A stretch of 28,659 bases of DNA from a virus (IMGVR_UViG_3300031566_000283:1-28659); one strand, 5' to 3'; numbered from the stretch's first letter, positions 11,951 to 18,352 are shown. The notes: generated by a model from the sequence alone, not told the origin. Numbers and translations: made by a program.

Positions 11951-12084
11951 GGGGAGGCAAGAAATGAACAAGCAAAGAGTAGTTAATTTTACGACGGAGA
12001 ATTGTAGCCGTCGTTTTTTATTGTCCGGTAGGTCTGCCTCCCAAGACAGAGTAAAGAACGCTTGTTCGCCTATCGGACATTTTT
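11951..12084 (+). ncRNA. Pseudoknot leader RNA, copy D (variant)
   Basis: P1: GAACAAGC (11966-11973) with GCTTGTTC (12060-12067). P2: GTCCGGTAGG (12023-12032) with CCTATCGGAC (12069-12078, one G-U), followed by TTTTT. Loop 1 is longer (49 bases) and contains its own hairpin ACGACGG (11991-11997) / CCGTCGT (12008-12014), then the shared TTTTTTATTGT core (12014-12024). An extra complementarity GGGAGGCA (11952-11959) / TGCCTCCC (12035-12042) crosses the other stems and is probably an alternative fold. A 42-codon frame with an excellent ribosome site starts at ATG 11964 inside the element, so it may be a leader peptide. Confidence 0.6.
11991..12019 (+). terminator. Terminator-like hairpin inside leader D
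   Basis: ACGACGG / CCGTCGT 7-bp stem, 10-base loop and a run of six T (12014-12019). As drawn it could stop transcription about 60 bases after the start unless the pseudoknot or a translated leader interferes. Alternatively it is only a structural arm. Confidence 0.5.
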
Positions 12085-12098
12085 ATTTATGAGGGATA

Positions 12099-12440
12099 AT
12101 GGCAAAAAAACCAAAAGCACCGCCTTTTGTAATGCTGCGGAGAGATTTATTGAAGGATCTAGGGTGGAAAAAATTACCAAGTTCAGCAAAAGTTCTCTAT
12201 ATTTATATGCGGGCAAAGTTTAACTATAAAACTCAAGCTGAAATTAGTCTATCATACGCAGAAATGAAAGATATATTGAGCCCGGCCACAATGAATAGAG
12301 CACTTAAAGAGCTTCTTAAGAACGATTGGATAAAAAAAACTAAGCAAGGAGGCCTTTTTGGAGGTCTTTGTACTTATCAATTCAATGGTCAGTTTAAAGA
12401 CTTCTATTTTGGCAAGAGAAGCAATCTACTTTATGAGTAG
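12099..12440 (+). CDS. Winged-helix replication initiator candidate
   Basis: 113 residues, GAGGG before the ATG. Residues about 10-95 form a winged helix-turn-helix: VMLRRDLLKDLGW, SSAKVLYIYMRAKF, SLSYAEMKDI, SPATMNRALKELLKNDWI, then a glycine-rich wing (KQGGLFGGLCTYQF). This is the arrangement of the N-terminal DNA-binding domain of phage and plasmid replication initiators and replisome organisers. A tandem array of iterons begins about 30 bases after its stop, which strongly supports origin binding. It is preceded by promoter D and pseudoknot leader D. It lacks a C-terminal helicase-loader domain; the next gene may supply it. Confidence 0.65.
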   Translation: MAKKPKAPPFVMLRRDLLKDLGWKKLPSSAKVLYIYMRAKFNYKTQAEISLSYAEMKDILSPATMNRALKELLKNDWIKKTKQGGLFGGLCTYQFNGQFKDFYFGKRSNLLYE

Positions 12441-12444
12441 ATAC

Positions 12445-12453
12445 TGGTATAAT
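12445..12453 (+). promoter_or_regulatory. Extended -10 promoter within the origin region
   Basis: TGGTATAAT: perfect TATAAT (12448-12453) with the TGn extension and no good -35. It points into the iterons and the downstream gene and could provide origin transcription. Confidence 0.45.
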
Positions 12454-12466
12454 ATATATGTTTATA

Positions 12467-12620
12467 GTTTTGAGCAATCTCCAAAAAACAATTTTGTGCT
12501 TAAGTTTAATCAAAATGAGCAATCTCTTAAAATCGATTAATCAAAACTGAAGCGAGGATTAATCAAAATGAGCAATCGATTAATCAAAACTATAGTTGGG
12601 TTTAATCAAAATGAGCAATC
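12467..12620 (+). repeat. Iteron array, probable replication origin
   Basis: TTAATCAAAATGAGCAATC occurs at 12506-12524, 12559-12577 and 12602-12620. TTAATCAAAACT occurs at 12537-12548 and 12580-12591. A related TTTTGAGCAATCT lies at 12468-12480. Starts of the TTAATCAAAA cores are 31, 22, 21 and 22 bases apart, so most lie on one face of the helix two turns apart. The flanking DNA is very A+T-rich. Such iterons beside a winged-helix gene are the standard form of an initiator-bound origin. Confidence 0.75.
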
Positions 12621-12934
12621 TAATATCAAGTAAATTAGAAACTAAATTGGCTTCTGTTTATAAACAAGGATTTAATATCTACAACCTTATAGCTAAAGTC
12701 AAAAAACTAATCGGTCAGCCCAAAGATTGGCAGTTCCCGGAAGAAGTGTTGCTACGGGTGTGTGAGGCCTACGAACGCGACAAGGCGAAGATAGATAAGC
12801 CCTGGCCGTGGTTCATTAAGGTGCTTAGGGTCGAAAGCGGACTATGGCACGCCCAACAGCAGATAAATAAGAACGACAAGCAGGGTAAGTGGGCGTTTAG
12901 TATAAAAGATTTACTAACGAAAGGATCCCAATGA
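12611..12934 (+). CDS. Replication-associated protein (initiator C-terminal / loader-like candidate)
   Basis: The ATG at 12611 lies inside the last iteron; 107 residues. N-terminal helix (SSKLETKLASVYKQGFNIYN), then a segment KDWQFPEEVLLRVCEAYERD followed by KPWPWFIKVLRVES, which has the look of the C-terminal helical region of phage replisome-organiser proteins. No ATP-binding motif. Its stop overlaps the transglycosylase start. With the winged-helix gene it may reconstitute a lambda-O-like initiator whose two halves flank the origin. No good ribosome site is visible, so translation could depend on upstream reading or iteron occupancy. Confidence 0.5.
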   Translation: MSNLISSKLETKLASVYKQGFNIYNLIAKVKKLIGQPKDWQFPEEVLLRVCEAYERDKAKIDKPWPWFIKVLRVESGLWHAQQQINKNDKQGKWAFSIKDLLTKGSQ

Positions 12935-13470
12935 AAACCATCTGGTTATTTTTTTTAGGAGCATTATTGCTTATTTTTATGTGCGTTTGGATGCAAGGTT
13001 TGAGTTGGGGGGCGGAGATAGATGACCTTGTGCCGTTTGTTATTCAAGTTGAAAGTTCAGGGAACTCTAATGCTATTTCTAAAGCAGGATGTATTGGTTT
13101 AATGCAAATAAGTGCGATTGTGTTGAAAGAATATAACCAAGAACAGTTAAAGAAAAAAGAAGAAGATATGTATTATGTGGGAGTGACTTTTACTTATGGA
13201 AATAACCACGAGTGGGATTTATGCACTTATGAAAATTATCATCTTTTCGTTCCTGAAATAAATAAACAAATTGGCACTTGGTATCTCCGAAGGCTTAAAG
13301 AACATTATCTTAAAGACGACTATACGATAGAACGAATGTTAGTAAGTTATAATGGGGGTATAACAAGAATGCGCCGGTTATTACGAGAAGGCAAGGATTG
13401 GCAGGATATGCCCCGCGAAAGCGTCAATTATGTAAAGAAAGTGCTTAAACTCTATCAGAGACAAAAATGA
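12931..13470 (+). CDS. Membrane-anchored or secreted SLT-type lytic transglycosylase
   Basis: 179 residues. The N-terminus is one long hydrophobic segment (IWLFFLGALLLIFMCVWMQG) then SWGAE, a signal peptide or signal-anchor. The lysozyme-like domain has the catalytic glutamate in VIQVESSGN (E41), GCIGLMQIS (54-61), LVSYNGG and VNYVKKVLKLY near the C-terminus, all typical of soluble lytic transglycosylases (GH23). It cleaves the MurNAc-GlcNAc bond of peptidoglycan. A 35-residue insertion rich in Y, E and K lies after the GLMQIS motif. The signal means it could reach the periplasm without a holin. Coupled to the small zinc-ribbon gene by ATGA. Confidence 0.8.
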   Translation: MKTIWLFFLGALLLIFMCVWMQGLSWGAEIDDLVPFVIQVESSGNSNAISKAGCIGLMQISAIVLKEYNQEQLKKKEEDMYYVGVTFTYGNNHEWDLCTYENYHLFVPEINKQIGTWYLRRLKEHYLKDDYTIERMLVSYNGGITRMRRLLREGKDWQDMPRESVNYVKKVLKLYQRQK

Positions 13471-13553
13471 GCTGTTGTTACTGCGGAAATAATTTTGAGC
13501 CAGAAGATTTAAGCCATATTTGTCCGCACTGCAAAGAGGAATTGGAGTTATGA
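13467..13553 (+). CDS. 28-residue zinc-ribbon peptide
   Basis: Starts and stops in 4-base overlaps with the neighbouring genes. Sequence has CCYCGNNF followed by HICPHCKEE, two CxxC knuckles 13 residues apart, sufficient for one zinc ion. The overlaps on both sides argue for real translation. Function unknown. Confidence 0.5.
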   Translation: MSCCYCGNNFEPEDLSHICPHCKEELEL

Positions 13554-13825
13554 AAGGCTTTCCCGACGAAGTTAAACGAGATATATTCGAGTGCCAAAAT
13601 GGAATATGCCGAGTATTGAACTGCTATGAGCCGATCGTAGATTTTCACCATAAATTATCTCAAAGCAAGGTAAATAAGAGATTATACCCTTTGTTTATAA
13701 ATAGTCCCTTTAACTGCGTAGGTTTATGTCGGGATTGCCATACAAACCGAAGCCACCTATTCAGGGTTACGGAGAAAGAGGCTGAAATATACGAGCGATT
13801 TTTAAATCAAAACAAGAATGATTAA
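13550..13825 (+). CDS. HNH-like protein 4
   Basis: From ATG 13550 (GGAG just upstream) the product has 91 residues. HNH-type features: FECQNGICRVLNCYE, the DFHHKLSQ pair of histidines, and FNCVGLCRDCHTNRSHLF with a CxxC knuckle and the final histidine. It has no leader RNA and no NUMOD-type N-terminus, so it is a different lineage from HNH 1-3. Small HNH proteins of this sort may be structure-specific nucleases or assist packaging. Confidence 0.7.
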   Translation: MKGFPDEVKRDIFECQNGICRVLNCYEPIVDFHHKLSQSKVNKRLYPLFINSPFNCVGLCRDCHTNRSHLFRVTEKEAEIYERFLNQNKND

Positions 13826-13839
13826 AGGAGATTAAGCAA

Positions 13840-13932
13840 ATGTGGATAGATGAACAAGAGTTAAAAAAAATAAAGGAAAGATTAGATGAAATAGAGAAAA
13901 GGATATGCAAGTTAGAAACGATTAAGCGTTAA
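13840..13932 (+). CDS. 30-residue coiled-coil peptide
   Basis: AAAGGAG upstream of ATG; sequence EQELKKIKERLDEIEKRICK is a near-ideal heptad pattern. Too short for family assignment. Confidence 0.4.
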   Translation: MWIDEQELKKIKERLDEIEKRICKLETIKR

Positions 13933-13982
13933 TCTTATTAAAGAAAACTTTAATAGCGGAAAGTAAAGACAAGGAGTGAGAG

Positions 13983-14213
13983 ATGAAACAGATAATCTTA
14001 GCTTTGATGTTGTGTTTAATTACACCCTTTGCTTGGGGGGAAGAAGGAGTAGTTGATATAAATATGGCAAGTGGGAGGTTCAAGATTAAAGACAACGCTA
14101 CGCTTAAAGATATTATATGGGTGCTTAATGAAGTGGGTGTATTCTGTTTTGATGAAGTAACCGTACAGAAGTTAAAAGATAGAGGGTGTTTTGAAATTAA
14201 GGAGGAGAGATGA
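13983..14213 (+). CDS. Small secreted protein
   Basis: 76 residues with signal peptide MKQIILALMLCLITPFAWGE (cleavage near AWG). The mature part has DINMASGRFKIKDNATLKDI and then VLNEVGVFCFDEVTVQKLKD, a compact alpha/beta pattern with two cysteines that could form a disulphide in the periplasm. The stop overlaps the next start. Function unknown. Confidence 0.55.
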   Translation: MKQIILALMLCLITPFAWGEEGVVDINMASGRFKIKDNATLKDIIWVLNEVGVFCFDEVTVQKLKDRGCFEIKEER

Positions 14214-14479
14214 ACGAGATTTATAAATACCATCACCTCACCGAACGCATATTCGCCAAATGTGGAGTGTACTTTATTCCCAAGCATAAGAAACAGGCTA
14301 AATTTGAGATAGATAACCTTATAGTGAAGTTTTTGCCGAGTGAAGAGGAGATAAATAATATTTTGCGGACTATTCCTGGGAGTGAATGTTGGGTAGCAAT
14401 GATAGAAGATAATAGAATAGCCAAAGCAATCCACCAACAAGCCCTTAAAAACTTAGGAGTGAAAAATGAAACTGAATGA
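14210..14479 (+). CDS. Unknown protein with C-terminal NLG(V/I)K motif
   Basis: 89 residues starting in ATGA overlap. Mixed alpha/beta (GVYFIPKHKKQAKFEIDNLI) and a C-terminal helix ending ALKNLGVKNETE. That last helix resembles the end of the next protein and of other small frames downstream, see the repeated-tail finding. Overlaps the next gene by 14 bases. Confidence 0.5.
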   Translation: MNEIYKYHHLTERIFAKCGVYFIPKHKKQAKFEIDNLIVKFLPSEEEINNILRTIPGSECWVAMIEDNRIAKAIHQQALKNLGVKNETE

Positions 14480-14687
14480 GATATTGACAAAGTTAACCAT
14501 TGCTATGGATGCACGAAATATAGATATTTATGGTGATGAAAGAAATAGAGCCATTGGCCAAGCTCACTCCGCCATCTTCAAATGGATAGAGAAGCAATTC
14601 CCCAAAATAGAAGGCTACTCCCCAGAAGTAACAGAGATACTTAAGAGGTATCGTAAACAGATATTTGAAAACTTAGGGATAAAATGA
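14466..14687 (+). CDS. Unknown helical protein ending ILKRYRKQIFENLGIK
   Basis: 73 residues, all-helical (AIGQAHSAIFKWIEKQFPKI), with a C-terminal amphipathic helix that reappears almost unchanged in the 20-residue frame at 15334 and in degraded form further on. Coupled to the DUF5131 gene by a 4-base overlap. Function unknown. Confidence 0.5.
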   Translation: MKLNEILTKLTIAMDARNIDIYGDERNRAIGQAHSAIFKWIEKQFPKIEGYSPEVTEILKRYRKQIFENLGIK

Positions 14688-15337
14688 ATAAAACCAAAAT
14701 TGAGTGGACAGATTATACAATAAATCCCCTTAAGGGGCTATGTAAAGGTGGTTGTTGGTATTGCTATGCCCGGCGGATGTATAAGCGATTTAAGTGGAAT
14801 GAAACAATCAGATTAGAACCCAATGAGTTTTCAAGAATTAGCAAAATCAAAAAGCCTTCCCGAGTATTTGTCGGCTCAACCCACGATATTTTTGGAGATT
14901 GGATACCTGATGAATTTATAAATTATATTATAAGAGCAGTGGGCAATATACCGCAACATACTTTTCAGTTTCTTACCAAAAATTACAAGGGTTATACTTC
15001 TGTTAGATTTTCTGATAATTGCTGGTTGGGCATAACTGTTACAAGTTGGAAAAATAAACAAAGACAAGGACTTTTACCTCCTGCTATATTTGGAAACAAT
15101 TTAAGATTTCTTTCTTGTGAGCCATTGTTGGGAGAAATTTATCTTGATAATAATTATTCTTTTGGTTGGATAATCATTGGTGCTATGACAGGACAGAGTA
15201 GCAAAGAATATCAACCAAAAGCTGATTGGATAGCAAATATACTTAGGCAAGCAGATTTTGCTAATATCCCAGTCTTTATGAAAAATAATCTCAAGAAAGT
15301 TTGGAAAGGCAAATTAAGACAGGAGTTTCCAGAATGA
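14684..15337 (+). CDS. DUF5131 (phage Gp37/Gp68-like) protein
   Basis: 217 residues. Begins IEWTDYTINPLKGLCKGGCW, with the cysteine cluster CKGGCWYCYA (20-29) characteristic of this radical-SAM-like phage family. Then come SRVFVGSTHDIFGDWIP, FQFLTKNYKG, WLGITV, RFLSCEPLLGEI and GWIIIGAMTG at the usual spacing. The CxxxCxxC arrangement and the TIM-barrel-like strand order suggest an Fe-S enzyme, but the reaction is not known to me. Found widely in phages among small accessory genes, as here. Confidence 0.8.
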   Translation: MNKTKIEWTDYTINPLKGLCKGGCWYCYARRMYKRFKWNETIRLEPNEFSRISKIKKPSRVFVGSTHDIFGDWIPDEFINYIIRAVGNIPQHTFQFLTKNYKGYTSVRFSDNCWLGITVTSWKNKQRQGLLPPAIFGNNLRFLSCEPLLGEIYLDNNYSFGWIIIGAMTGQSSKEYQPKADWIANILRQADFANIPVFMKNNLKKVWKGKLRQEFPE

Positions 15338-15396
15338 CAGAGATACTTAAACGATATCAAGAGGAGATTTTTATTAACTTAGGAATAAAAGAATGA
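15334..15396 (+). CDS. 20-residue frame repeating the C-terminal helix of the 14466 protein
   Basis: ATG overlaps the DUF5131 stop. The product (MTEILKRYQEEIFINLGIKE) copies the last 17 residues of the protein ending at 14687. It may be a remnant of gene duplication around the DUF5131 insertion or a real micropeptide. Confidence 0.35.
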   Translation: MTEILKRYQEEIFINLGIKE

Positions 15397-15406
15397 GGAG
15401 GAGGAA

Positions 15407-15643
15407 ATGTTCAATAGAATTTTAGACGACCAAAGAGAAATAAAACGTATTACTTTTCCAGTTTTAGGAGGAGATGAATGTTTTTACGAAATAGGAATGA
15501 ATATTGGTGATAAAAAGATAACTAAAATTTTACCTTACGAGGAAAATGGCGAAATGGCTTCTATTATTTGGTTTGCAATTTATGTTGGTGACGAAATACT
15601 TTACCGAGTAAATAGTAAATATATAGATACAGTTCAATACTAA
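15407..15643 (+). CDS. Small beta-rich protein of unknown function
   Basis: 78 residues with GAGGAGG upstream. Alternating strands (KRITFPVLGGDECFYEIGMN, IWFAIYVGDEILYRVNSKYI), no cysteine motif, no signal. Followed by about 100 bases that hold only a degraded copy of the LKRYQEEI tail (about 15650-15702). Confidence 0.5.
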   Translation: MFNRILDDQREIKRITFPVLGGDECFYEIGMNIGDKKITKILPYEENGEMASIIWFAIYVGDEILYRVNSKYIDTVQY

Positions 15644-15747
15644 AATAATCTTCCTTAAACGATACCAAGAGGAGATTTTGAGGAATATGAAAATAGAATG
15701 AATGCCTTGCTGTTTGGAAAATATAATAAATTGAAAGGGGGTGAATT

Positions 15748-15993
15748 ATGAGAGATATGAAAAATCTTAATCAAGAACAGGCCGAGAAAAATGGCTGGAA
15801 CATTTTAGTTCCTTTCGTTCCTGATTGTGAGGTAATAGGTAAAGCAGTTTACGAAGATGACAATATGCGTATAATGAAATCTACCAAGCGTTTTAAGGTT
15901 AATGGTGGATGGATTTATAATACTTCTACAGAGATACACGAAGGCGATGACATAGCAATTGCTGAAGCATTAGCATTTGTTCCTGAAAAGTAA
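15748..15993 (+). CDS. Small protein of unknown function
   Basis: 81 residues; AAAGGGGGTG supports the ATG at 15748. Contains NGWNILVPFVPDCEVIGKAV and GDDIAIAEALAFVPE, suggesting a small alpha/beta domain. Followed by a third degraded tail copy (GKYRKETLEGLGIEEER, about 16021-16070). Confidence 0.5.
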   Translation: MRDMKNLNQEQAEKNGWNILVPFVPDCEVIGKAVYEDDNMRIMKSTKRFKVNGGWIYNTSTEIHEGDDIAIAEALAFVPEK

Positions 15994-16070
15994 ATAAAAT
16001 TTAGTCTTACCAGACGGCAAGGTAAATACCGCAAGGAAACGCTTGAGGGATTGGGGATAGAGGAGGAGAG

Positions 16071-16211
16071 ATGAGTAAAGATGAAGAGTTTTTTGATTTG
16101 AGAAGTAGACTATTAAATGTAATGTTGAAATTTAAGCAGATGTGTAGTGAAGACGATAGAAATTTCAAAGTAGAGATTGATGAAGTATTTTATGAGGCTG
16201 ACAACGAATAA
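16071..16211 (+). CDS. 46-residue acidic helical protein
   Basis: GAGGAGGAG immediately upstream. Sequence begins SKDEEFFDLRSRLLNVMLKF and is acidic toward the end. No family recognised. The following 127 bases contain only a weak possible TTG frame (starting near 16252, product ending AQLDEAYKQK). Confidence 0.45.
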   Translation: MSKDEEFFDLRSRLLNVMLKFKQMCSEDDRNFKVEIDEVFYEADNE

Positions 16212-16338
16212 GACCACAGAGAGAGAAGAATGATAAGGCGAGGAAGATATTGCAAGATTTTACTACAGAGTGTTGCGGAACACAAATTTATTGTGATGAT
16301 GTTATCGCCCAGCTCGATGAAGCTTATAAGCAAAAGTG

Positions 16339-16509
16339 ATGATGAAAGTAAACCATTTCGCAAGAGATATACTTGCCCAGACTAATGAGGGCTTTTCTTG
16401 GATTGATAACCACGCTTGGATACTTTGGATAATAGCGGTTACAGGAGTGGTGATTTGGATAATATTTGACTTATCAAGAAGAGATTATAGAAAAGGAGGG
16501 AAGGAATGA
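16339..16509 (+). CDS. 56-residue single-span membrane protein
   Basis: Two adjacent ATG codons at 16339 and 16342. A short polar N-terminus is followed by HAWILWIIAVTGVVIWIIF and a basic tail (RRDYRKGGKE). Its stop overlaps the next gene, which also starts with a membrane segment. The pair might be holin or spanin-like, but evidence is only topology. Confidence 0.5.
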   Translation: MMKVNHFARDILAQTNEGFSWIDNHAWILWIIAVTGVVIWIIFDLSRRDYRKGGKE

Positions 16510-16793
16510 AGAATGTTATTATCTGCGTTGCGTTGTTTCTGGCTGGTATGTGGATTGGCACATTGAAAAAGCCCGAAACAATAGTAGTAACAAAACAAGT
16601 AGAATATCTTGACTTTACCGCACCTGATTTGAGGCATAGGCTGGAGGTTTATGCCAATGCTTTAGGGATGACATTTGAGGATAAAAGCGAGATAAATAGG
16701 ATTTATGATGATCGCAAAGATGAGGTAGAAAAGTTAAGACATCAAATTTGGCAAGCAGGTTATAAAGATGGGTATCGAGAAGGGAGGAAATGA
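16506..16793 (+). CDS. N-terminally anchored coiled protein, spanin-like topology
   Basis: 95 residues: hydrophobic anchor (VIICVALFLAGMWIGTL, residues 4-20), then a charged helical domain (DLRHRLEVYANALGMTF, RKDEVEKLRHQIWQAGYKDG). An N-terminal anchor with a periplasmic helical part is the topology of i-spanins and of some small inner-membrane phage proteins. No lipoprotein partner was seen overlapping it. Couplings on both sides are 4 bases. Confidence 0.5.
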   Translation: MKNVIICVALFLAGMWIGTLKKPETIVVTKQVEYLDFTAPDLRHRLEVYANALGMTFEDKSEINRIYDDRKDEVEKLRHQIWQAGYKDGYREGRK

Positions 16794-17005
16794 AAAGACA
16801 ATCCATTGAACCAAAACTCCTGCCCAAGCTCTGTGTATTCGTAAGAGTTCCCAGACAGTATCTCCTGCGCCGTTTGTTCAGGCCGGTTCAGCTCACTCAG
16901 AAGGAAACAACCAGGCTTAAGGGTAAACTGGGACAAGTGAAGAAGGCGATAACATATTTAAGGCACTTACAATCTATTATTTCGAGGATATTGGAGAAAC
17001 AGTAA
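16790..17005 (+). CDS. Small very basic helical protein
   Basis: 71 residues, rich in R and K (VRVPRQYLLRRLFRPVQL), with a leucine-rich C-terminal helix (LGQVKKAITYLRHLQSIISR). It starts in an ATGA overlap. Could bind nucleic acid; no family recognised. It ends the accessory block before an A+T-rich intergenic region. Confidence 0.45.
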   Translation: MKRQSIEPKLLPKLCVFVRVPRQYLLRRLFRPVQLTQKETTRLKGKLGQVKKAITYLRHLQSIISRILEKQ

Positions 17006-17079
17006 TCCCACCATACAAAAGTGTTTCACTTTCACCCCACCATTTAAATATATCTCTCGTCGGAGTGTAAAATAATCCT

Positions 17080-17107
17080 TTGGTATGATGTAATAAAGTG
17101 CTATACT
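17080..17107 (+). promoter_or_regulatory. Possible promoter ahead of the packaging/head module
   Basis: TTGGTA (17080-17085), 16-base spacer, TATACT (17102-17107), within a 155-base A+T-rich gap (17006-17160) that separates the accessory block from the packaging genes. The -35 is weak compared with the early promoters. No pseudoknot leader follows. Confidence 0.35.
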
Positions 17108-17160
17108 TAATATATATATATCAGAGATTATATTTGAAATAAATAAAAATAAATTATTTT

Positions 17161-17313
17161 ATGGAAAATCTTCCCCAAGTATTAAGCGCAGAAGAACTAA
17201 GAACCCTGGATGTCGCAGGCCTGATCAAACAGCTTGCCCTGGCGCATAATAGCAATAAATACCTTGAAAGGCTTAAGGTCTTGAAAACAATGATTCGTGC
17301 GGAGAAGGAATAA
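17161..17313 (+). CDS. 50-residue helical protein
   Basis: ATG at 17161 lacks an obvious purine-rich ribosome site. Sequence SAEELRTLDVAGLIKQLALA followed by YLERLKVLKTMIRAEKE is helical. It directly abuts the next gene (stop TAA then ATG), supporting it as real. First gene of the packaging module; function unknown. Confidence 0.5.
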   Translation: MENLPQVLSAEELRTLDVAGLIKQLALAHNSNKYLERLKVLKTMIRAEKE

Positions 17314-17505
17314 ATGAAGAAACTAACCCCCTTAAAAGCTATAAGAGCAAACTGTTTGGCTTGCTCCGCTGGCGTAAGATATGAAGTAATACATTGTCCT
17401 ATGACAGATTGCCCTTTATATTACTATAGGCAAGGTCGTTCTAAGTCCTATCCTAGACAGGCTCAAAGCGTAGAGTTAAGGGAAAGCTCAATAAGCACGA
17501 AGTAG
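17314..17505 (+). CDS. Small zinc-binding phage protein
   Basis: 63 residues. KAIRANCLACSAG followed by VIHCPMTDCPLYYYRQGR has two CxxC-like pairs in the order found in a small protein common just before terminase genes in phages of many bacteria; its function is unknown to me. After the CPLY motif the sequence becomes less typical. A different frame continues with GKLNKHEVGKAWLSPKQF to a stop at 17556-17558, so a frameshift or a separate gene remnant is possible. Confidence 0.6.
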   Translation: MKKLTPLKAIRANCLACSAGVRYEVIHCPMTDCPLYYYRQGRSKSYPRQAQSVELRESSISTK

Positions 17506-17633
17506 GTAAGGCTTGGCTATCACCCAAGCAATTTAAATGGCTCTACGGTCAAATATGAAGGGATTTTTAAGTGAGTCGGCTGGAAAAAGGCAAAATCGAG
17601 TAAAACGACTTCCAAAATAGAAGGACAATTAAA

Positions 17634-18113
17634 ATGGGAAGCGAAGGAAGGAAAAGTAAATATCCCTTAATAATCATAGAGAATGAGTTTGTCAAGCAAC
17701 GAATGAAGTTTACGGAAATTATGGATAAGTATGGAATATCAAAAGGTTTATTATCTTATTATGCTAAGCGAAGGGATTGGCATAATAAAAGAGAGAAGTA
17801 CTATTCACAGGTTGAAACTATAGTTGCAAGCAATGGAGTTGAAGAAGGGGTAAAGGAGCAGAAATCACTCATAGATAGGTTGCAATATCTATTAGACCTG
17901 AAGCTGGCCGCTGAAACAAAAGTGTTTTCCACTTCTCAAGATACCGTCAACAAAGAATTAATGCACCTCATCAATAAATCCAAAGACCCCGTCGGAGAAC
18001 TGACTAAAATCATTGAGCTATTGAAAGGCAACGCCACTGGCCGGGTTGAGATAAACGAGAAAGAAAAGGCCGCCAAATATAACCGGATGAAAGAATATAT
18101 GACAGCGGGCTAA
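17634..18113 (+). CDS. Terminase small subunit candidate
   Basis: 159 residues with AAGGA upstream. N-terminal helix-turn-helix (KFTEIMDKYGISKGLLSYYA, about residues 23-42, followed by KRRDWHNKREKYY), then a central oligomerisation-type helical region and a charged C-terminus (EINEKEKAAKYNRMKEYM). An HTH followed by W..kr.k. is usual in small terminase subunits that recognise the packaging site. The large subunit follows after 377 bases. Assignment rests on architecture and position. Confidence 0.6.
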   Translation: MGSEGRKSKYPLIIIENEFVKQRMKFTEIMDKYGISKGLLSYYAKRRDWHNKREKYYSQVETIVASNGVEEGVKEQKSLIDRLQYLLDLKLAAETKVFSTSQDTVNKELMHLINKSKDPVGELTKIIELLKGNATGRVEINEKEKAAKYNRMKEYMTAG

Positions 18114-18352
18114 ACCACAAGATGTTGGGGAACTTGTCCATTAGCGATTGTAGTTAACACATCAACATATGGTATACAGCAGTTAAGCATAGACATAACA
18201 AGCACTTGCAACAGGACGATAGCGACATAAGATTTATTATGCGAAGTTGTGTACGATAATGACAATATGAAGAGGGGGGGGGAGGGGGACACGAAGAAAT
18301 CCCCGTTTATTTAAATATCCCCCACCTGACCTCCCACAGTTTTTCAAACTCT
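18114..18352 (+). other. Intergenic region between TerS and TerL genes
   Basis: No convincing gene on either strand. It contains a guanine tract (nine G, A, five G at 18274-18288) followed by C-rich stretches (18301-18335). A packaging or regulatory site could lie here, but no inverted repeat or cohesive end can be demonstrated. Confidence 0.4.

Noticed and set aside
12358-12540. 60-residue frame through the iterons
   Set aside because: Overlaps the winged-helix gene in another frame, low complexity over repeats, no ribosome site.
12467-12620. CRISPR array
   Set aside because: Repeats are 12-19 bases with 21-22 bp period and nearly no spacers, and there are no cas genes; they fit iterons.
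13922-14440. 172-residue minus-strand open frame
   Set aside because: It is the shadow of two coupled + strand genes, has low-complexity composition and no supporting ribosome site; all supported genes are on the + strand.
16252-16339. 29-residue TTG frame ending AQLDEAYKQK
   Set aside because: The sequence looks protein-like and GAGGA precedes the TTG, but it is too short and has no better start to list as a gene.
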